From Stomorhina lunata (Eukaryota; Arthropoda; Insecta; Diptera; Rhiniidae): DNA of 64,000 nt. Positions 26,001-34,254 of the stretch are shown piece after piece (the first letter of the stretch is position 1; each line of letters starts with the position of its first letter). The stretch lies in contig OW121741.1 of NCBI GenBank assembly GCA_933228675.1, positions 133,224,806 through 133,288,805 on the forward strand, read 5' to 3'. The notes beneath the pieces are model-generated. The model ran no database searches, was not told where the DNA came from, and worked only from the letters and a program-made list of their open reading frames with translations. The position numbers and the translations under genes are program-made.

Positions 26001-27057
26001 AGGTAATCATATTTGTCACCTCGCTGGCGGAAACCGTTGGGGTTTTGTGTAAAGGCGCCTGCACCTTTTCTGAAACCGTTTCTTGGGATATCATAGGAGT
26101 TTTACCCCTATGAGTTTCCGTTTGTTGTTGTTCGTAGTGAGGCTGAGTGGGAACATTTTGTATGCCTTGTTCTTTTAATCTCTGTAATTCCTGTTGCCTT
26201 AACCTCTCCAATTCGATGCCTCTTAATACTTCAGCATATGAAGTAGAACCCGGTACCCACATAGGGCTCTTAGAACGGGCTCTTTCTTGTTGGGGTATTA
26301 ATAAATGCTTAGAGGGTTCTGAGGATTCTAAATGTTGGGTATCTACTTTTATTAACACCTGTTCCTGGGATTGATGTTGCTGTTGATGAGGACGTGGCTT
26401 TTGCTGTTTACGTCTAGGCGAACGACCCCTTTGTTGCTCTCTAGGCACTTGTATATGATGGTGATGCTCATGCTTACCGACCTGCGGTTCTTGTCTAGGC
26501 ACCTGTGAGTGATGTAACTCTTCTTTTGTAATAGTAGTTGTAGTAGGAACGCTATAACCAAAATCTTCATCAACCTTTGCCGTTGGTACCGTTTGCTTAA
26601 ATTCCCTATATTCTGTATTATAATCACGAGCCTTGTTTGAGTGTTTCGGTTTATGTTGTTGCTGTTGTTGTTCTTGTTCATGGGGATATTCGTTTTTGGG
26701 ATTTGTGGTAGAACTGGTGGTGGTGGTGGTCCTGGTAGTGGTTGTTATTATTGTGCGTAAATGGCCTTGCTCATCGGTATATTGTTCCTGGTTAATATGC
26801 TTTTCAATTTTAGGCGTTTCCATGTTATACGTAATTTCTTCTGGAGGACTTGATGAGGTAACCTTTTGTAAGTTAGCCTCTTCGGGTGATGAATGGCCAC
26901 CCAAGACCTCAGCATATGTAAGACCCAATTTTGAGGGATTTATCATCATTGATACCGATGAGGAGGTGGCTACCACTGAATGCGGATCCAGAGTATAGGA
27001 AAGAGCGGCTAAAACATCATATCTTTGTTGCATATCATCAACAGACACACGCAGAGC
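1..27057 (-). CDS. Msp300: Giant repetitive exon of Msp300 (nesprin), continues past the left edge
   Basis: One reading frame (codon first base at coordinates divisible by 3) is open from 27057 to base 1, at least 9,019 codons. I read it through in triplets and found no stop. The 3' splice site is a pyrimidine-rich tract ending CCTAG at 27058-27059. The exon begins in phase 0 (ALRVSVDD...), matching the phase-0 donor at 32994. The product is low-complexity, rich in T, E, K, P, V and S, with no globular domain recognised; it is built from the module arrays listed separately. Msp300 is the fly nesprin: a giant spectrin-repeat, KASH-anchored protein of the outer nuclear membrane and Z-disc region in muscle, and long isoforms with extended non-spectrin regions are known. 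A role as a long flexible spacer with many docking motifs is inference. The gene assignment is strong because of the upstream spectrin exons; homology of this exon to the Drosophila large exon is from memory. Confidence 0.9.
8230..11097 (-). repeat. Giant-exon array: twelve PAYAGLPIDESS modules
   Basis: Each copy reads PAYAGLPIDESSNAWM, then [ND]VIDEPMVFSDEEE. Copies end (protein N-terminal side) near 8319, 8517, 8769, 8967, 9270, 9570, 9780, 9996, 10269, 10491, 10692 and 11097, at 200-400 bp spacing, all in frame. Near-invariant residues are Y-A-G-L-P, D-E-S-S, W-M, E-P and V-F-S. Variants include PVYAGLP (9.27 kb), ITYAGLP (9.99 kb) and TAYAGLP (10.27 kb). The strict conservation among fast-changing spacers suggests purifying selection on a docking site (inference). 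Confidence 0.9.
11400..11830 (-). repeat. Giant-exon cluster: four divergent SW motifs
   Basis: Four motifs of the SW[AS] type occur close together: TSWKDMISEE (about 11419-11448), SSWADMIDDSE (11456-11485), SSWANIVTES (11573-11600) and ITWAKIASQI (11795-11822). They connect the PGEW array to the PAYAGLPIDESS array. The first two are only about 12 residues apart, much closer than elsewhere. Confidence 0.75.
12100..12800 (-). repeat. Giant-exon array: three SWASLVKKPGEWID modules
   Basis: Copies near 12065-12130 (FSWASLVKKPGEWIDD), 12440-12485 (STWASLVKRPGEWIDT) and 12748-12795 (FSWASLVQKPGEWVDN), separated by Lys-rich spacers. They share the SWAxL core with the SW[AS] modules of 0-8 kb but add a conserved second Trp in P-G-E-W, so they form a distinct two-Trp subfamily. 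Confidence 0.85.
13130..13860 (-). other. Giant-exon segment: less repetitive linker with SYLRHAFSDQTHTFLANERI
   Basis: Between the two PAYAGLP arrays the protein is more varied. It holds two Trp motifs (TTWSEAISD near 13755-13780, DTWSSVLED near 13590-13615), a segment with aromatic and hydrophobic residues (FLANERIYNEFIPRNKQ near 13435-13490), a basic His/Lys-rich stretch (KPKKPSKSPKHKQDRAHK near 13325-13380), and KTYADILLGENGQPL near 13160-13200, which resembles the [ST]YAEVL motifs of the exon's start. No domain recognised. Confidence 0.55.
14110..16194 (-). repeat. Giant-exon array: seven PAYAGLPVDDST modules
   Basis: Each copy is about 30 residues: PAYAGLPVDDSTNAWMDV, then IDEPMVFSDDEEE. 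Copies end (protein N-terminal side) at 14202, 14562, 14871, 15249, 15603, 15903 and 16194. This subfamily differs from the 8.2-11.1 kb subfamily by V-D-D-S-T in place of I-D-E-S-S and by TTETKT after the acidic tail; the 16.1 kb copy is intermediate (PVDEST). Spacers include NKPFQTPLEPL and repeated TTETVITQV stretches, and whole 300-380 bp units are nearly identical, indicating recent in-frame tandem duplication. The acidic tail after Phe-Ser fits casein kinase 2 sites (family rule, untested). Confidence 0.88.
16387..17772 (-). repeat. Giant-exon array: six VPKYDVKSLNKAE modules
   Basis: The core is FEVPKYDVKSLNKAESQMV. Copies end or begin near 16387-16443, 16648-16701, 16894-16947, 17146-17199, 17389-17445 and 17701-17772, with spacing near 250 bp. 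The most N-terminal copy (17.7 kb) is divergent (YEIPKYYLPQLLLAERSYHT) and the next (17.4 kb) reads FEVPKYNINLLKDAEKSF; the four later ones are close to each other. Spacers carry ETTVTVKEVVE-type acidic/Thr-rich sequence. The conserved P-K-Y, Leu and A-E residues suggest a short helix preceded by an anchor; function unknown. Confidence 0.85.
17780..19140 (-). other. Giant-exon segment: comparatively unique linker with a duplicated KPICRLPLLEQ block
   Basis: Roughly residues 2640-3093. This is the least repetitive part of the giant exon, with stretches that look foldable: KYSFESDDGKNVVYVGDD near 18740-18800, HLDFPEVSLQVTETV near 18630-18665, and MTAEEEHLFKEIQKKLSK near 18060-18115. The block KPICRLPLLEQVEQE occurs twice, near 18290-18335 and 18425-18475, the only Cys-containing repeated block noticed. 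No domain family recognised. Confidence 0.6.
19147..22960 (-). repeat. Giant-exon array: 14 GGTITKT / KRIIxRINEHGEE modules
   Basis: The module reads GGTITKTVTTTTKRII, then xRINEHGEEVTEEV, then an acidic tail ending EEPEVTQ. Copies sit near 19150-19220, 19322-19390, 19512-19570, 19690-19755, 19990-20080, 20215-20300, 20440-20525, 20650-20735, 20935-21000 (degenerate), 21295-21390, 21765-21860, 22205-22300, 22650-22745 and 22840-22950. Alternating Thr/Val/Ile with a central N/D-G suggests a beta-hairpin (inference). Lower-coordinate copies (C-terminal) are the most divergent. Between 21300 and 22660 the whole unit including a Lys-rich spacer is duplicated at in-frame offsets of 468 and 450 bp. 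Confidence 0.85.
23000..24480 (-). repeat. Giant-exon segment: VKDKKEKPKK charged repeats
   Basis: Roughly residues 860-1350. A block alternating an acidic/hydrophobic part (EEVKETK) with a very basic part (VVKDKKEKPKKE) occurs about ten times with spacings near 100-200 bp. One less repetitive stretch near 24220-24320 reads WGQSLADVVRGEISDFVGK and may be another divergent form of the aliphatic [ST]-x-A-[DE]-x-[LV] motif. Such charge-segregated blocks suggest a disordered, possibly microtubule- or acid-binding segment; no function is shown. Confidence 0.75.
24930..27057 (-). repeat. Giant-exon segment: Q/Y/P/T-rich low complexity with [ST]YAEVL motifs
   Basis: Roughly residues 1-710 of the giant exon. 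It is rich in Gln, Tyr, Pro, Thr and Asn (for example YVYEQVAPVSQTPVPQPQ near 25430-25480), with several Gln runs and a Thr-run near 26700-26750. Three copies of a short motif, TYAEVLGG (26895-26920), SYAEVLRG (26218-26240) and TYAEVLFG (24935-24955), are spaced through it. The composition resembles prion-like, phase-separation-prone regions, an inference from composition only. Confidence 0.75.
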
Positions 27058-27312
27058 CTAGGCGTTGACAAATGGAAAATAATATGGAAAGTGGTCCAAA
27101 AAAAAGTTAGGTGAGTTTGAACAAATATTTTTATAAAAAGACCTAAAATCCAAGGATATTTTTAAGATATTCTTGGGCTATATAAAAAAACCTACAGCAA
27201 AAACCCTAAACTCTTTTAGAAACCTAAAAAATAAAGACTTAGTAAAAAAGGGGGTAAAAAGGCCAAAAAAGGTAAAGACTTTTAAATTGTATAATTAAAA
27301 ATTCTTTAAATT

Positions 27313-27318
27313 TTTATT
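27313..27318 (-). terminator. Possible polyadenylation signal AATAAA for the short isoform
   Basis: On the minus strand this hexamer lies about 380 nt after the TAG of the short terminal exon and about 255 nt before the giant exon's acceptor. That is where a poly(A) signal would have to be for intronic polyadenylation to compete with splicing to the giant exon. AATAAA is common in AT-rich DNA, so position is the only support. ATTAAA variants also occur nearby. Confidence 0.35.
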
Positions 27319-27697
27319 AAAATATAAAAATGTATATAGTTTTATATACATTTGTAATAAAGAAAATAATAAATTATATTTGTTTAAATAAAAACTAAAA
27401 TTAATTAAAAGTACTTTTTTAATATACTTGGAAAAAACGTTACATTTCAAATATTTTAAATGAAATTTTAAATTTTTTTCAAAAATTATGGGAGCTGATT
27501 TTGAAGAAAATTTTCAATTTAATTGTGGAATATTTAAAATTATATAACGCTGGTATATTAAAGGAAATACTAGATGATTCTTTTTTTTTAAGGCTATAAA
27601 ATAGCGGTGGCTGCTTATTAAAGGAGACTTAAAGCTAAAAAATAGAAATACAAGAGTCATGAACACTCTAAGGGGGGAAGGGGAGGACGGCCTAAAT

Positions 27698-27808
27698 CTA
27701 TAATTCTAAGACAGATTCATCAGGCGTGCCACGATGGATCATGGACTTAATGCGTTCATTGCGAGCGGTTATTTTTGAGTGCAGATTCTTGACACGTTCC
27801 CGACATGC
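27698..27808 (-). CDS. Msp300: Alternative terminal exon of Msp300 (short isoform end)
   Basis: The exon follows an AG acceptor at 27809-27810 preceded by a T-rich tract. Read in phase 0 from 27808 it encodes 36 residues beginning ACRERVKNLHSK and ending PDESVLEL, then TAG at 27698-27700. The other two phases hit stops within the exon. The sequence is charged and helical, a natural continuation of the preceding exon's ALAEQQ end. It starts in the same phase and with the same GC dinucleotide as the giant exon, so the donor at 32994 can join to either. Because it carries a stop, inclusion excludes the giant exon and would give a short isoform without giant exon or KASH domain. No good splice donor is visible before the stop. 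A possible polyadenylation signal lies at 27313-27318. Confidence is good on coding sense, moderate on use as a terminal exon. Confidence 0.78.
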   Translation of the reverse strand, partial: ACRERVKNLHSKITARNERIKSMIHRGTPDESVLEL

Positions 27809-28640
27809 CTATTTTTTTAAGATAATTCAACAAATTTTGATATCAAAAGAGGAAAAACAAATATACGATTTTTTATAATTGTAATGAATTTTGAATACAA
27901 GCAAAGGGTTATACCAATATTTTTATATATATATATAAAGAGAGAGACAGAGAAAAAACCCCACAAAGAAGAAGGCAATAATTTTTTTTAAATTTTAAAG
28001 TTGGTTAGAATTAGAAAATAACAAGCATTTTTCATAAGGGGGTTAAAGTTCAAAATAAGAGTTAAAATACAATATATATTTTTTTTTAATTAACAAATAT
28101 TAGTATAAATATTTAGTAAATTATATTAAAGCCAATATTTGTTTTTTGTTTAGTTCATGAGAGTGAAATTCACAATAAATTTATACCAATACCGTTTTTT
28201 TGTTTATTTTTAGCAGAGTAGAGCATTAACACCAGGTTTTTGTTTTTGACATTTTCATTTTTAGGTTTTGAATTTGAGTATTTTTTTTTTTTTTGAAAAT
28301 TCAATATATTTTTTGAAATGATTTGTTTTTTTTTTTCAAAAGTGAAAATATGTTGTAAAAGAAATAAAAAAAAAGAAAATATTTTTTCGTCAAAAATAAA
28401 AACCAAAAATAAATTTTAAATGAAAACTTATTAATTAAAAAACCATAAAAATCCCATTAGAAAAATGAGTTTTAAATAAATTGAGAGATAATTATAAAAT
28501 AAAATGGAAATTATAATAATAAATTGTAAGAATTTAAAAACAATTTCATAAAAAAAGTTTTTTTTTTTAATAAATTCTTAAAATAAAATTAACCATAACC
28601 AAGAAAAAAGCGGAATGTCTATGAATAATTAAAAAAATAA
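27809..28640 (-). other. Intron sequence upstream of the short terminal exon
   Basis: AT-rich intron with long T and A runs, a short (TA)n tract near 27926-27940 and a GA-rich patch just after it. The acceptor for the short terminal exon is at its left end. No coding sense seen; the 78-residue open frame at 28170-28406 is Lys/Phe/Asn-rich low complexity. Confidence 0.6.
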
Positions 28641-30340
28641 TTCACAATAGTTTAATGATATTCACAAGAAAATGATGAGATATAAAATTAAAATATTTAA
28701 AAATGTTAAAAAAACTAAAATCTTGGACTTAAGAAATTTTTAATTGAAAAGATTTATTGTGAAATTATCGAATAAGAATATGATTCACAATAGCCTTAAG
28801 TTATTCTGAAGAAAAGGGTAACAAAAAAAAATTATATTTAATATTGTTAAAAAAGAACTAAGATCGTAAAAAAATTTTAATTGAAAAAATTTATTGTGAA
28901 TTAATCAAGTGAAAATATGATTCACAATAGCCTAAAGTCATTCTTAAGACAGAAAAATTTTTAAATTGTTCAAAAGGAACTAAAATCGTAAAAAATGTAA
29001 TTGATAAGATTTACTGTGAATAAATCGAGTAAGAATATGATTCACAATAGCCTTGATTATTGTTAAGAAAGGGATAAAAAAAATTTAATTTTAAAATTGT
29101 TAAAAAGGAACTAAAATCGTAAAAAAAATTAATTGAAAATTTGTATTGTGAAATAATTGAGTATTTAATTAATTCACAATAGCCTGAAGATATTATCAAG
29201 GAAATAATATTTTAGAGAAGTTTAACTAATCAAATTGTTAAAAAAACTAAAATCCTTGACTTGAAAAATGTTAAAAAAAAATTAGATTAAACAGATTTAT
29301 TGTGAATTAATCGAGTGAAAATATGATTCTCAATAGCCTAAAGTTATTCTTAAGAAAAGGATAATAGAAAAATTTTAAAATTGTTTTAAAGGAACTAAAA
29401 TCGTAAAACAAATTTAATTAAAAAGATTTATTGTGAATTAATCGAGTAAAGATATGATTCACAATAACCTTAAGTTATTGTTAAGAAAAAGATAATAGAA
29501 AAAAATTTTAAAATTGTTAAAAATGAACTAAGATCGTAAACAAAATTAACTTACAATTTTTACTGTAAAATAAAATATTATAAATATTGTAAAATGTTTC
29601 AAGAAATTGTTGATTGAAAAGATTTATTGTGAATTAATCGAGTAAGAATATGATTCACAATAGCCTTGAGTTATTCTTACGAAAAGGATAGCATTTAAAC
29701 TTTAAAAGTTGTAAAAAAAGAACTAAAATCGTAAAAATATGAATTGAAAAGACTTATTGTGAATTAATCGTAAGAATATGATTCACAATAGCCTGAAGGT
29801 ATTCTCAAGAAAATTATATTTTAGAAAAGTTTAATTGTTAAAAAACAACTAAAATCTTTGACTTAAAAATGTTTTAAGAAATTTTTTATTGACAAAATTT
29901 ATTGTGAATTAATCGAGTAAGAATATGACTCACAATAGCATTAAGTTAATCTGAAGAAAAGGATAACTGAAAACATTTCAATTTTAAAAGTTGTAAAAAG
30001 GAACTAAAATCGTAAAAAAAATTTTTTTGAAAATTTGTATTGTGAAATAATTGAGTATGCAATTAATTCACAATAGCCTGAAGATATTCTCAAGGAAATG
30101 ATATTTTAGAAAAGTTTATGCAAATTGTTACGAAAATCTAAAATCTTTAATTAAAAAATGTTTTAGTACTAATATTATATTTATTGTGAATTAAAAGATC
30201 GGGAAATTGATTCACAATAGCGTTAAAATATTCTCAAAAAAAAATATAACTCAGCAAATTTTAACTTTCAAAAGCTAAATATGTTTTTGAAAGTAATTTT
30301 TATTGAAAAGATTTATTGTGATTGAATTAAATTCACAAAA
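28640..30340. repeat. Tandem 120-195 bp repeat with ATTGTGAAT / ATTCACAAT dyad
   Basis: About twelve diverged copies. Each has TTATTGTGAATTAATCGAGT followed within about 25 bases by GATTCACAATAGCC, giving an inverted repeat ATTGTGAAT...ATTCACAAT, then a spacer with AACTAAAATCGTAAAA. Dyads begin near 28755, 28893, 29013, 29144, 29298, 29429, 29625, 29755, 29900, 30039, 30182 and 30314. Copies are single-base diverged and some arms have one mismatch (ACTGTGAA at 29013). Confidence 0.85.
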
Positions 30341-31670
30341 GTTGTCAATTAAAATGTAAAATGATTTTTTTTAATTCTATAATTTAAAAAAATTTTAAGG
30401 TCTAGTTTTTTTTACTTAAATTAAATTTTGAAAAGAATTAATTGTTCTGCGATTTAATAAAATAGTTCACAATGATTTAAACTAATCACTGGGAAATGAT
30501 AACTCGAAAACTGTGAAATGATAACTCGGAACTAAAATCAGTTCTCAAGATTTTTTTATTTTATTGTGATCTTTGTTGTCCTATAATAAGAAATTTAAAA
30601 ATTCAAAATTGAATTTAACAATTCACTGGGAAATGATAACCAGTTTTTTTTAACTTAAAGATTTGAAAAAAGCTAACAATTCACAATGGTATAAGCCAAG
30701 TTCCCTGGAAATGATAGTCTGAATCATATTTTAATACAATATCCTCTAGTTTATAAAATAAAACTAGAATTTTAAAATTTAATTTCAGTTCTTCAGTTAT
30801 TTTTTCAATTTTCTTGTCTCAATGGTATGAGCCAAATTAACTGGAAATGATAGCCTGATTATTTTTTGAATTCAATATTTTACCAAAATAAAACTGGAAA
30901 TTAAAAAATTTTGATTTTTTTAGTTTTTTTTTAATTTCCTTATCTCTAAATTTTCTATTGTGAATTATTTTTTTTTTAAAGAATGAGTGATGAGTATTTT
31001 TTTAAGTGAGGGTGATTATATGATCCTTAAGGTGAATGGTGAAAGGGTGAATTTGATTTTGTGGTGATTTTGGACTAACAATTTTTAAAGGTATCTAACA
31101 AAAACTACAAAATTTTGAAAAACTACATAATTTTTTAAAACTACATAATTTTGATTACTAATCGGAAAAGAATGATTTATGTACTAAATAGGCATATTCA
31201 GTCTTTTATATTATAAAAAATCTGCGTTTTTATTGGTTGTCTTGAATTTTTAACAAACGAGTTAAAATTTAAAATTTTTGTTTTCTTAAATAATTTTGAA
31301 AATTGCTTTAAAGATTTTGAAATTTTTTAAAATTAATTTGAAGTTAATAAAAGAAAGTAGAAAAAAATTTGACTTACCCTCAATTGCAAAATTCTTGCAA
31401 TTTAAAAAATTTTTTATAAATAAAATAAATAACTTAATAAACTAGTAAAATCTAAACTTAATCAAAGATAATTTTGAAATTTTTAAAAAATCCTAAGACC
31501 CTAAAATATTATAAAATATCAAACCTTGCGAAATTTTGACTAAATCAACGTCAATTACAAAATTTTGAAAAAATCCTAAAACCCTTAGATATTATAAAAT
31601 AGTTTTATCTAAGGAAAATTTTTCAAAAAATTTTGCAAGTTGTGAAAAATTGTAAAGTCATGAAACAACT
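30340..31670. other. AT-rich intron with decayed repeat copies
   Basis: Continues the previous repeat in degraded form: TTCACAATG and TGGGAAATGATAAC/TGGAAATGATAGCCTGA-like words recur near 30465-30500, 30625, 30700-30720 and 30840-30860. After 30960 it is ordinary AT-rich intron. Nothing coding was seen. Confidence 0.5.
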
Positions 31671-31674
31671 TTAA

Positions 31675-31848
31675 CCCTAGAACGTCATTCTTCGTCAAAA
31701 TGACGACGGAAAATTTTATTTTCAAATTAACACTAAAAAGGAAAACCATTTTTGCTCTTAAAGAGTTTAATAGTCTCTTGAAGTAGGCCTTAGTCTAAGT
31801 GACGAAAGATAATGTTAGTGTATGTAAAATAAGAATGAGGTTCCAGGG
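31675..31848. mobile_element. 174-bp piggyBac-like MITE flanked by TTAA
   Basis: The element begins CCCTAGAACGTCATTCTT and its other end, read on the reverse strand, begins CCCTGGAACCTCATTCTT, matching at 16 of 18 positions. It is bounded by TTAA at 31671-31674 and 31849-31852. CCC... ends with a TTAA target duplication are hallmarks of piggyBac-superfamily transposons (established). At 174 bp it has no room for a transposase, so it is a non-autonomous derivative. Confidence 0.85.
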
Positions 31849-31852
31849 TTAA

Positions 31853-32993
31853 GACTTTATGACACTTAAAGTGAATACCCTAAATTTTTTTTTAATTTCC
31901 CCAAGCAAATTTATTCATTTATCAAAAAAGATGTTTTAACTTTTAAAATTTTAAATGTTTCATAAATTTATGGAAGTCCAAAGTAAAAACTCTTCAAGGT
32001 AACAAAAATATTTATAATCTCTAAAAATAGCCAAATTTATGTTAAATATAACAACTAATTGTCTACACAAACTAAAGAAAATTTTACTTAATTTTTCCTA
32101 AAGATTTCCCTCTTTGATTTTCTTTTACTTTTGGCACGTGTCACGTGTTTTATATATTTTAGGGAACATTTTCCTCAAGATCATTTTAATATATACAAAT
32201 TTCTAATGTCTAAGTTACTAAGGAGAGTATAAAGAATTAAAATATATGATGATTTTTTTATGGTTTTGGGGGATTTTGAAACATTTATGTTAAAAAAAAA
32301 TTTGAAATTTTTTTGGAACAAATGATCACACACAAAATTAAGTTAAGGGTTAATGGAAGATGATGATGGAAGATGATAATGATGATGATTTTAAAAATGA
32401 AATGAATTTGTTACTGTCTGGTATTATTTTTTAGGAATGGAAAGAATGACTGTTTAAAGCTTTAAATTCTAAATGAATTAAGTTAAAAATCATGAAGTAT
32501 AAACGAAATTTTATTAAGCAAAATTTAATAAAAAAAATTAAAATTTTTAAAAAGTTTTTAGAATTTGTTTTTTTATTGCTACTTTTTTTTTATCAAAAAT
32601 AAACGCAGCCACCGTGCATTACAAATTCAGGGGGTTATTTCATTACTAATGCAGTTTTGAATTTTTTTTTTGGTTTTGCTAAGGCGTTTTCCAAACAAAA
32701 TTTACGCCATTTGAGCTATTTTTGGGTTATTAACATTTTGCTTTAGTTTTGTTTTTTTGTTAGAAAAATTCTGTCTAAAATTATTTTTGCTTTAAAAATG
32801 TTTATAAACAAAATGCTTTAGTTGAAAATGATTTTGAATTTTAATTTTCAAAAAAAAAATTGAAAAAAAATCCTAAAAGTTTTAAACCTAACAAAATTTA
32901 AAAAATCCTAATCTCTCTTTTATGGTTTCCTTTTTTTTAAAAACTAAACCTAAACTTTTTCTCTAAAATTTTCTAAAACCTAGAAAAACGTAC
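31853..32993. other. AT-rich intron next to the spectrin exon donor
   Basis: Ordinary AT-rich intron with a short TGATGATGG-like stretch near 32345-32400 and long A/T runs. No repeat array or coding sense seen. It ends at the donor of the exon at 32994. Confidence 0.5.
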
Positions 32994-33254
32994 CTGTTGC
33001 TCGGCCAGAGCTCTCTCACGATCGTGAGGCAGATAAGTGGGTGCCATAACCAGTCTCAATTGTTGTTCCTCTTGTATAATCTTTTGCCTTAACGTTTGCA
33101 TTTGCTGTTGATAGACATCAATTTGTTGGAGGGTCTCTTCAAGGCTAGAGCCTTTAGTCTTAACTAAACTGGCCAAACCATCCAATTCCCTTAACAATTC
33201 ATCGACATTTTCACTTAAGCGAGGATCACCGCCCATGCCGTTCTTGAAGTGGAC
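32994..33254 (-). CDS. Msp300: Msp300 internal exon, partial spectrin repeat
   Basis: An 87-codon exon in phase 0 at both ends. It follows TTATAG at 33255-33256 and ends CAG|GTACGT at 32994, a near-consensus strong donor. The product begins VHFKNGMGGDPRL and continues as a Leu/Gln/Glu-rich amphipathic helix (DELLRELDGLASL, then a Q-rich stretch with YQQQMQTLRQ) ending ALAEQQ, as expected for spectrin-repeat or coiled-coil helices. It continues in frame from the exon at 33951-34163. An internal ATG at 33236 is Met7 of the exon and is not a likely translation start. The donor is the branch point for the isoform choice between the short terminal exon and the giant exon. Confidence 0.9.
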
Positions 33255-33463
33255 CTATAATAAATAAATGTATTCCAAAACAAAAAGTAAAAAGAAATAA
33301 AAAGAAAAAAAAAGAAAAAAATAGAAGAATGAAAGAAAAAAAAAGAAAGGGGAAGAAATTTGGGTTTAATAAAAAAAATCCAAAAAATTAATTTCGTTAA
33401 ACTTAAATATTAAAGAAATTCTGGGGGTTACTCCCAATTTGAAATTGTTCAAGTTTCCAGACA

Positions 33464-33760
33464 GATATTGCACTTCATACATTTTTTTTCTGTCAAATGT
33501 GACATTAAAGTGGAAAAACACATAGACGCACAAACAAACATAAATTTCAAGAGCATGTGTATGTGCCTTAGTTTTCTCTCATTGGATAAACGTCTCTATT
33601 AGTTTTCTTTCCCTCTTTTTTTTGATTTTTATAAATTTTTTATCAAAAATCATTTAATTTTACATACAATTTAGGTGTCTCAACGACACTAGGGCGCTAT
33701 GAGACTATGGGACTTTTCAAAACGACCATACGGCCAATCAATGTATGGAAGTGCAATATC
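33464..33760 (-). mobile_element. 297-bp short inverted-repeat element in an intron
   Basis: The left end is GATATTGCACTTC and the right end GAAGTGCAATATC, perfect 13-bp terminal inverted repeats; with one gap the match extends into ATACATT. The interior on the reverse strand (CCAATGAGAG, GCACATACAC, TTTGACAGAAAAAAAATGTA) matches the element at 50.86-51.26 kb. No clear target-site duplication was found, and no coding capacity. Superfamily unknown; most likely a MITE. Confidence 0.7.
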
Positions 33761-33950
33761 TTTATGTTATAGAGTCTTTGCTTGAAGCTTTTAAATCAAA
33801 ATGCAAAATACGAATTATTTATAGTAAAATTTGATAAACCATTTAAGAATTATAAAGCTTTAAAATCTCATTTAAACGCTATTTATCAAATTCCATCTAA
33901 CATTTTGATTTGAAAGAATAGCAATTTTTCGTTTTGTTGTTCTCATGTAC

Positions 33951-34163
33951 CTCCAATTTCTCAATAGACAGTCTTAGTTTTGTTTTCTGTACATTAATAT
34001 CGGCCATGGTTTTTTCGGAGAAGCCCAATTGATCTCTCAAGGGTTTCTTTTTGTGTTGGGGTGATTCCATTGATTGTTTGGTCTTTTCTATCCAGCTGCG
34101 TATGTCCTTAATCTTGCGTTCACATTGATCCCATTCTTCACAAGCTTCTTGCAATAAAGCGTT
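33951..34163 (-). CDS. Msp300: Msp300 internal exon, spectrin repeat segment
   Basis: A 71-codon exon, phase 0 at both ends. The acceptor is a long T-run ending TTAG at 34164-34165; the donor is GAG|GTACAT at 33951. The product starts NALLQEACEEWDQ and contains IRSWIEKTKQ with a Trp at residue 24, the helix-A Trp position typical of spectrin repeats, followed by a basic stretch (QHKKKPLRDQ) and a helix ending RLSIEKLE. In frame it joins the preceding exon's VLLER and the following exon's VHFKNG. Spectrin repeats in nesprins are extended triple-helical spacers that also mediate partner binding. Confidence 0.92.
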
Positions 34164-34254
34164 CTAAAAAAAACACAGTTTCCAAAGAAAAAGTTAAAAT
34201 TTGAAAATTAAGAAAACTTTGAGGATTCAAACCATGTCATATTGTCATATAATA

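Noticed and set aside
95..26998. Dozens of plus-strand and off-frame open frames of 60-270 codons across 0-27 kb, many ending in similar residues such as GRPA or FSFFFL
   Set aside because: They are antisense or out-of-frame shadows of the giant minus-strand exon. Their apparent repeat families mirror the real modules, and their Ser/Phe/Val-rich composition follows from reverse-complementing Thr/Lys/Glu codons.
28640..30340. CRISPR-like array, because of regularly repeated dyad sequences
   Set aside because: The spacers are themselves repetitive, unit lengths vary, copies are diverged, and the context is a eukaryotic intron.
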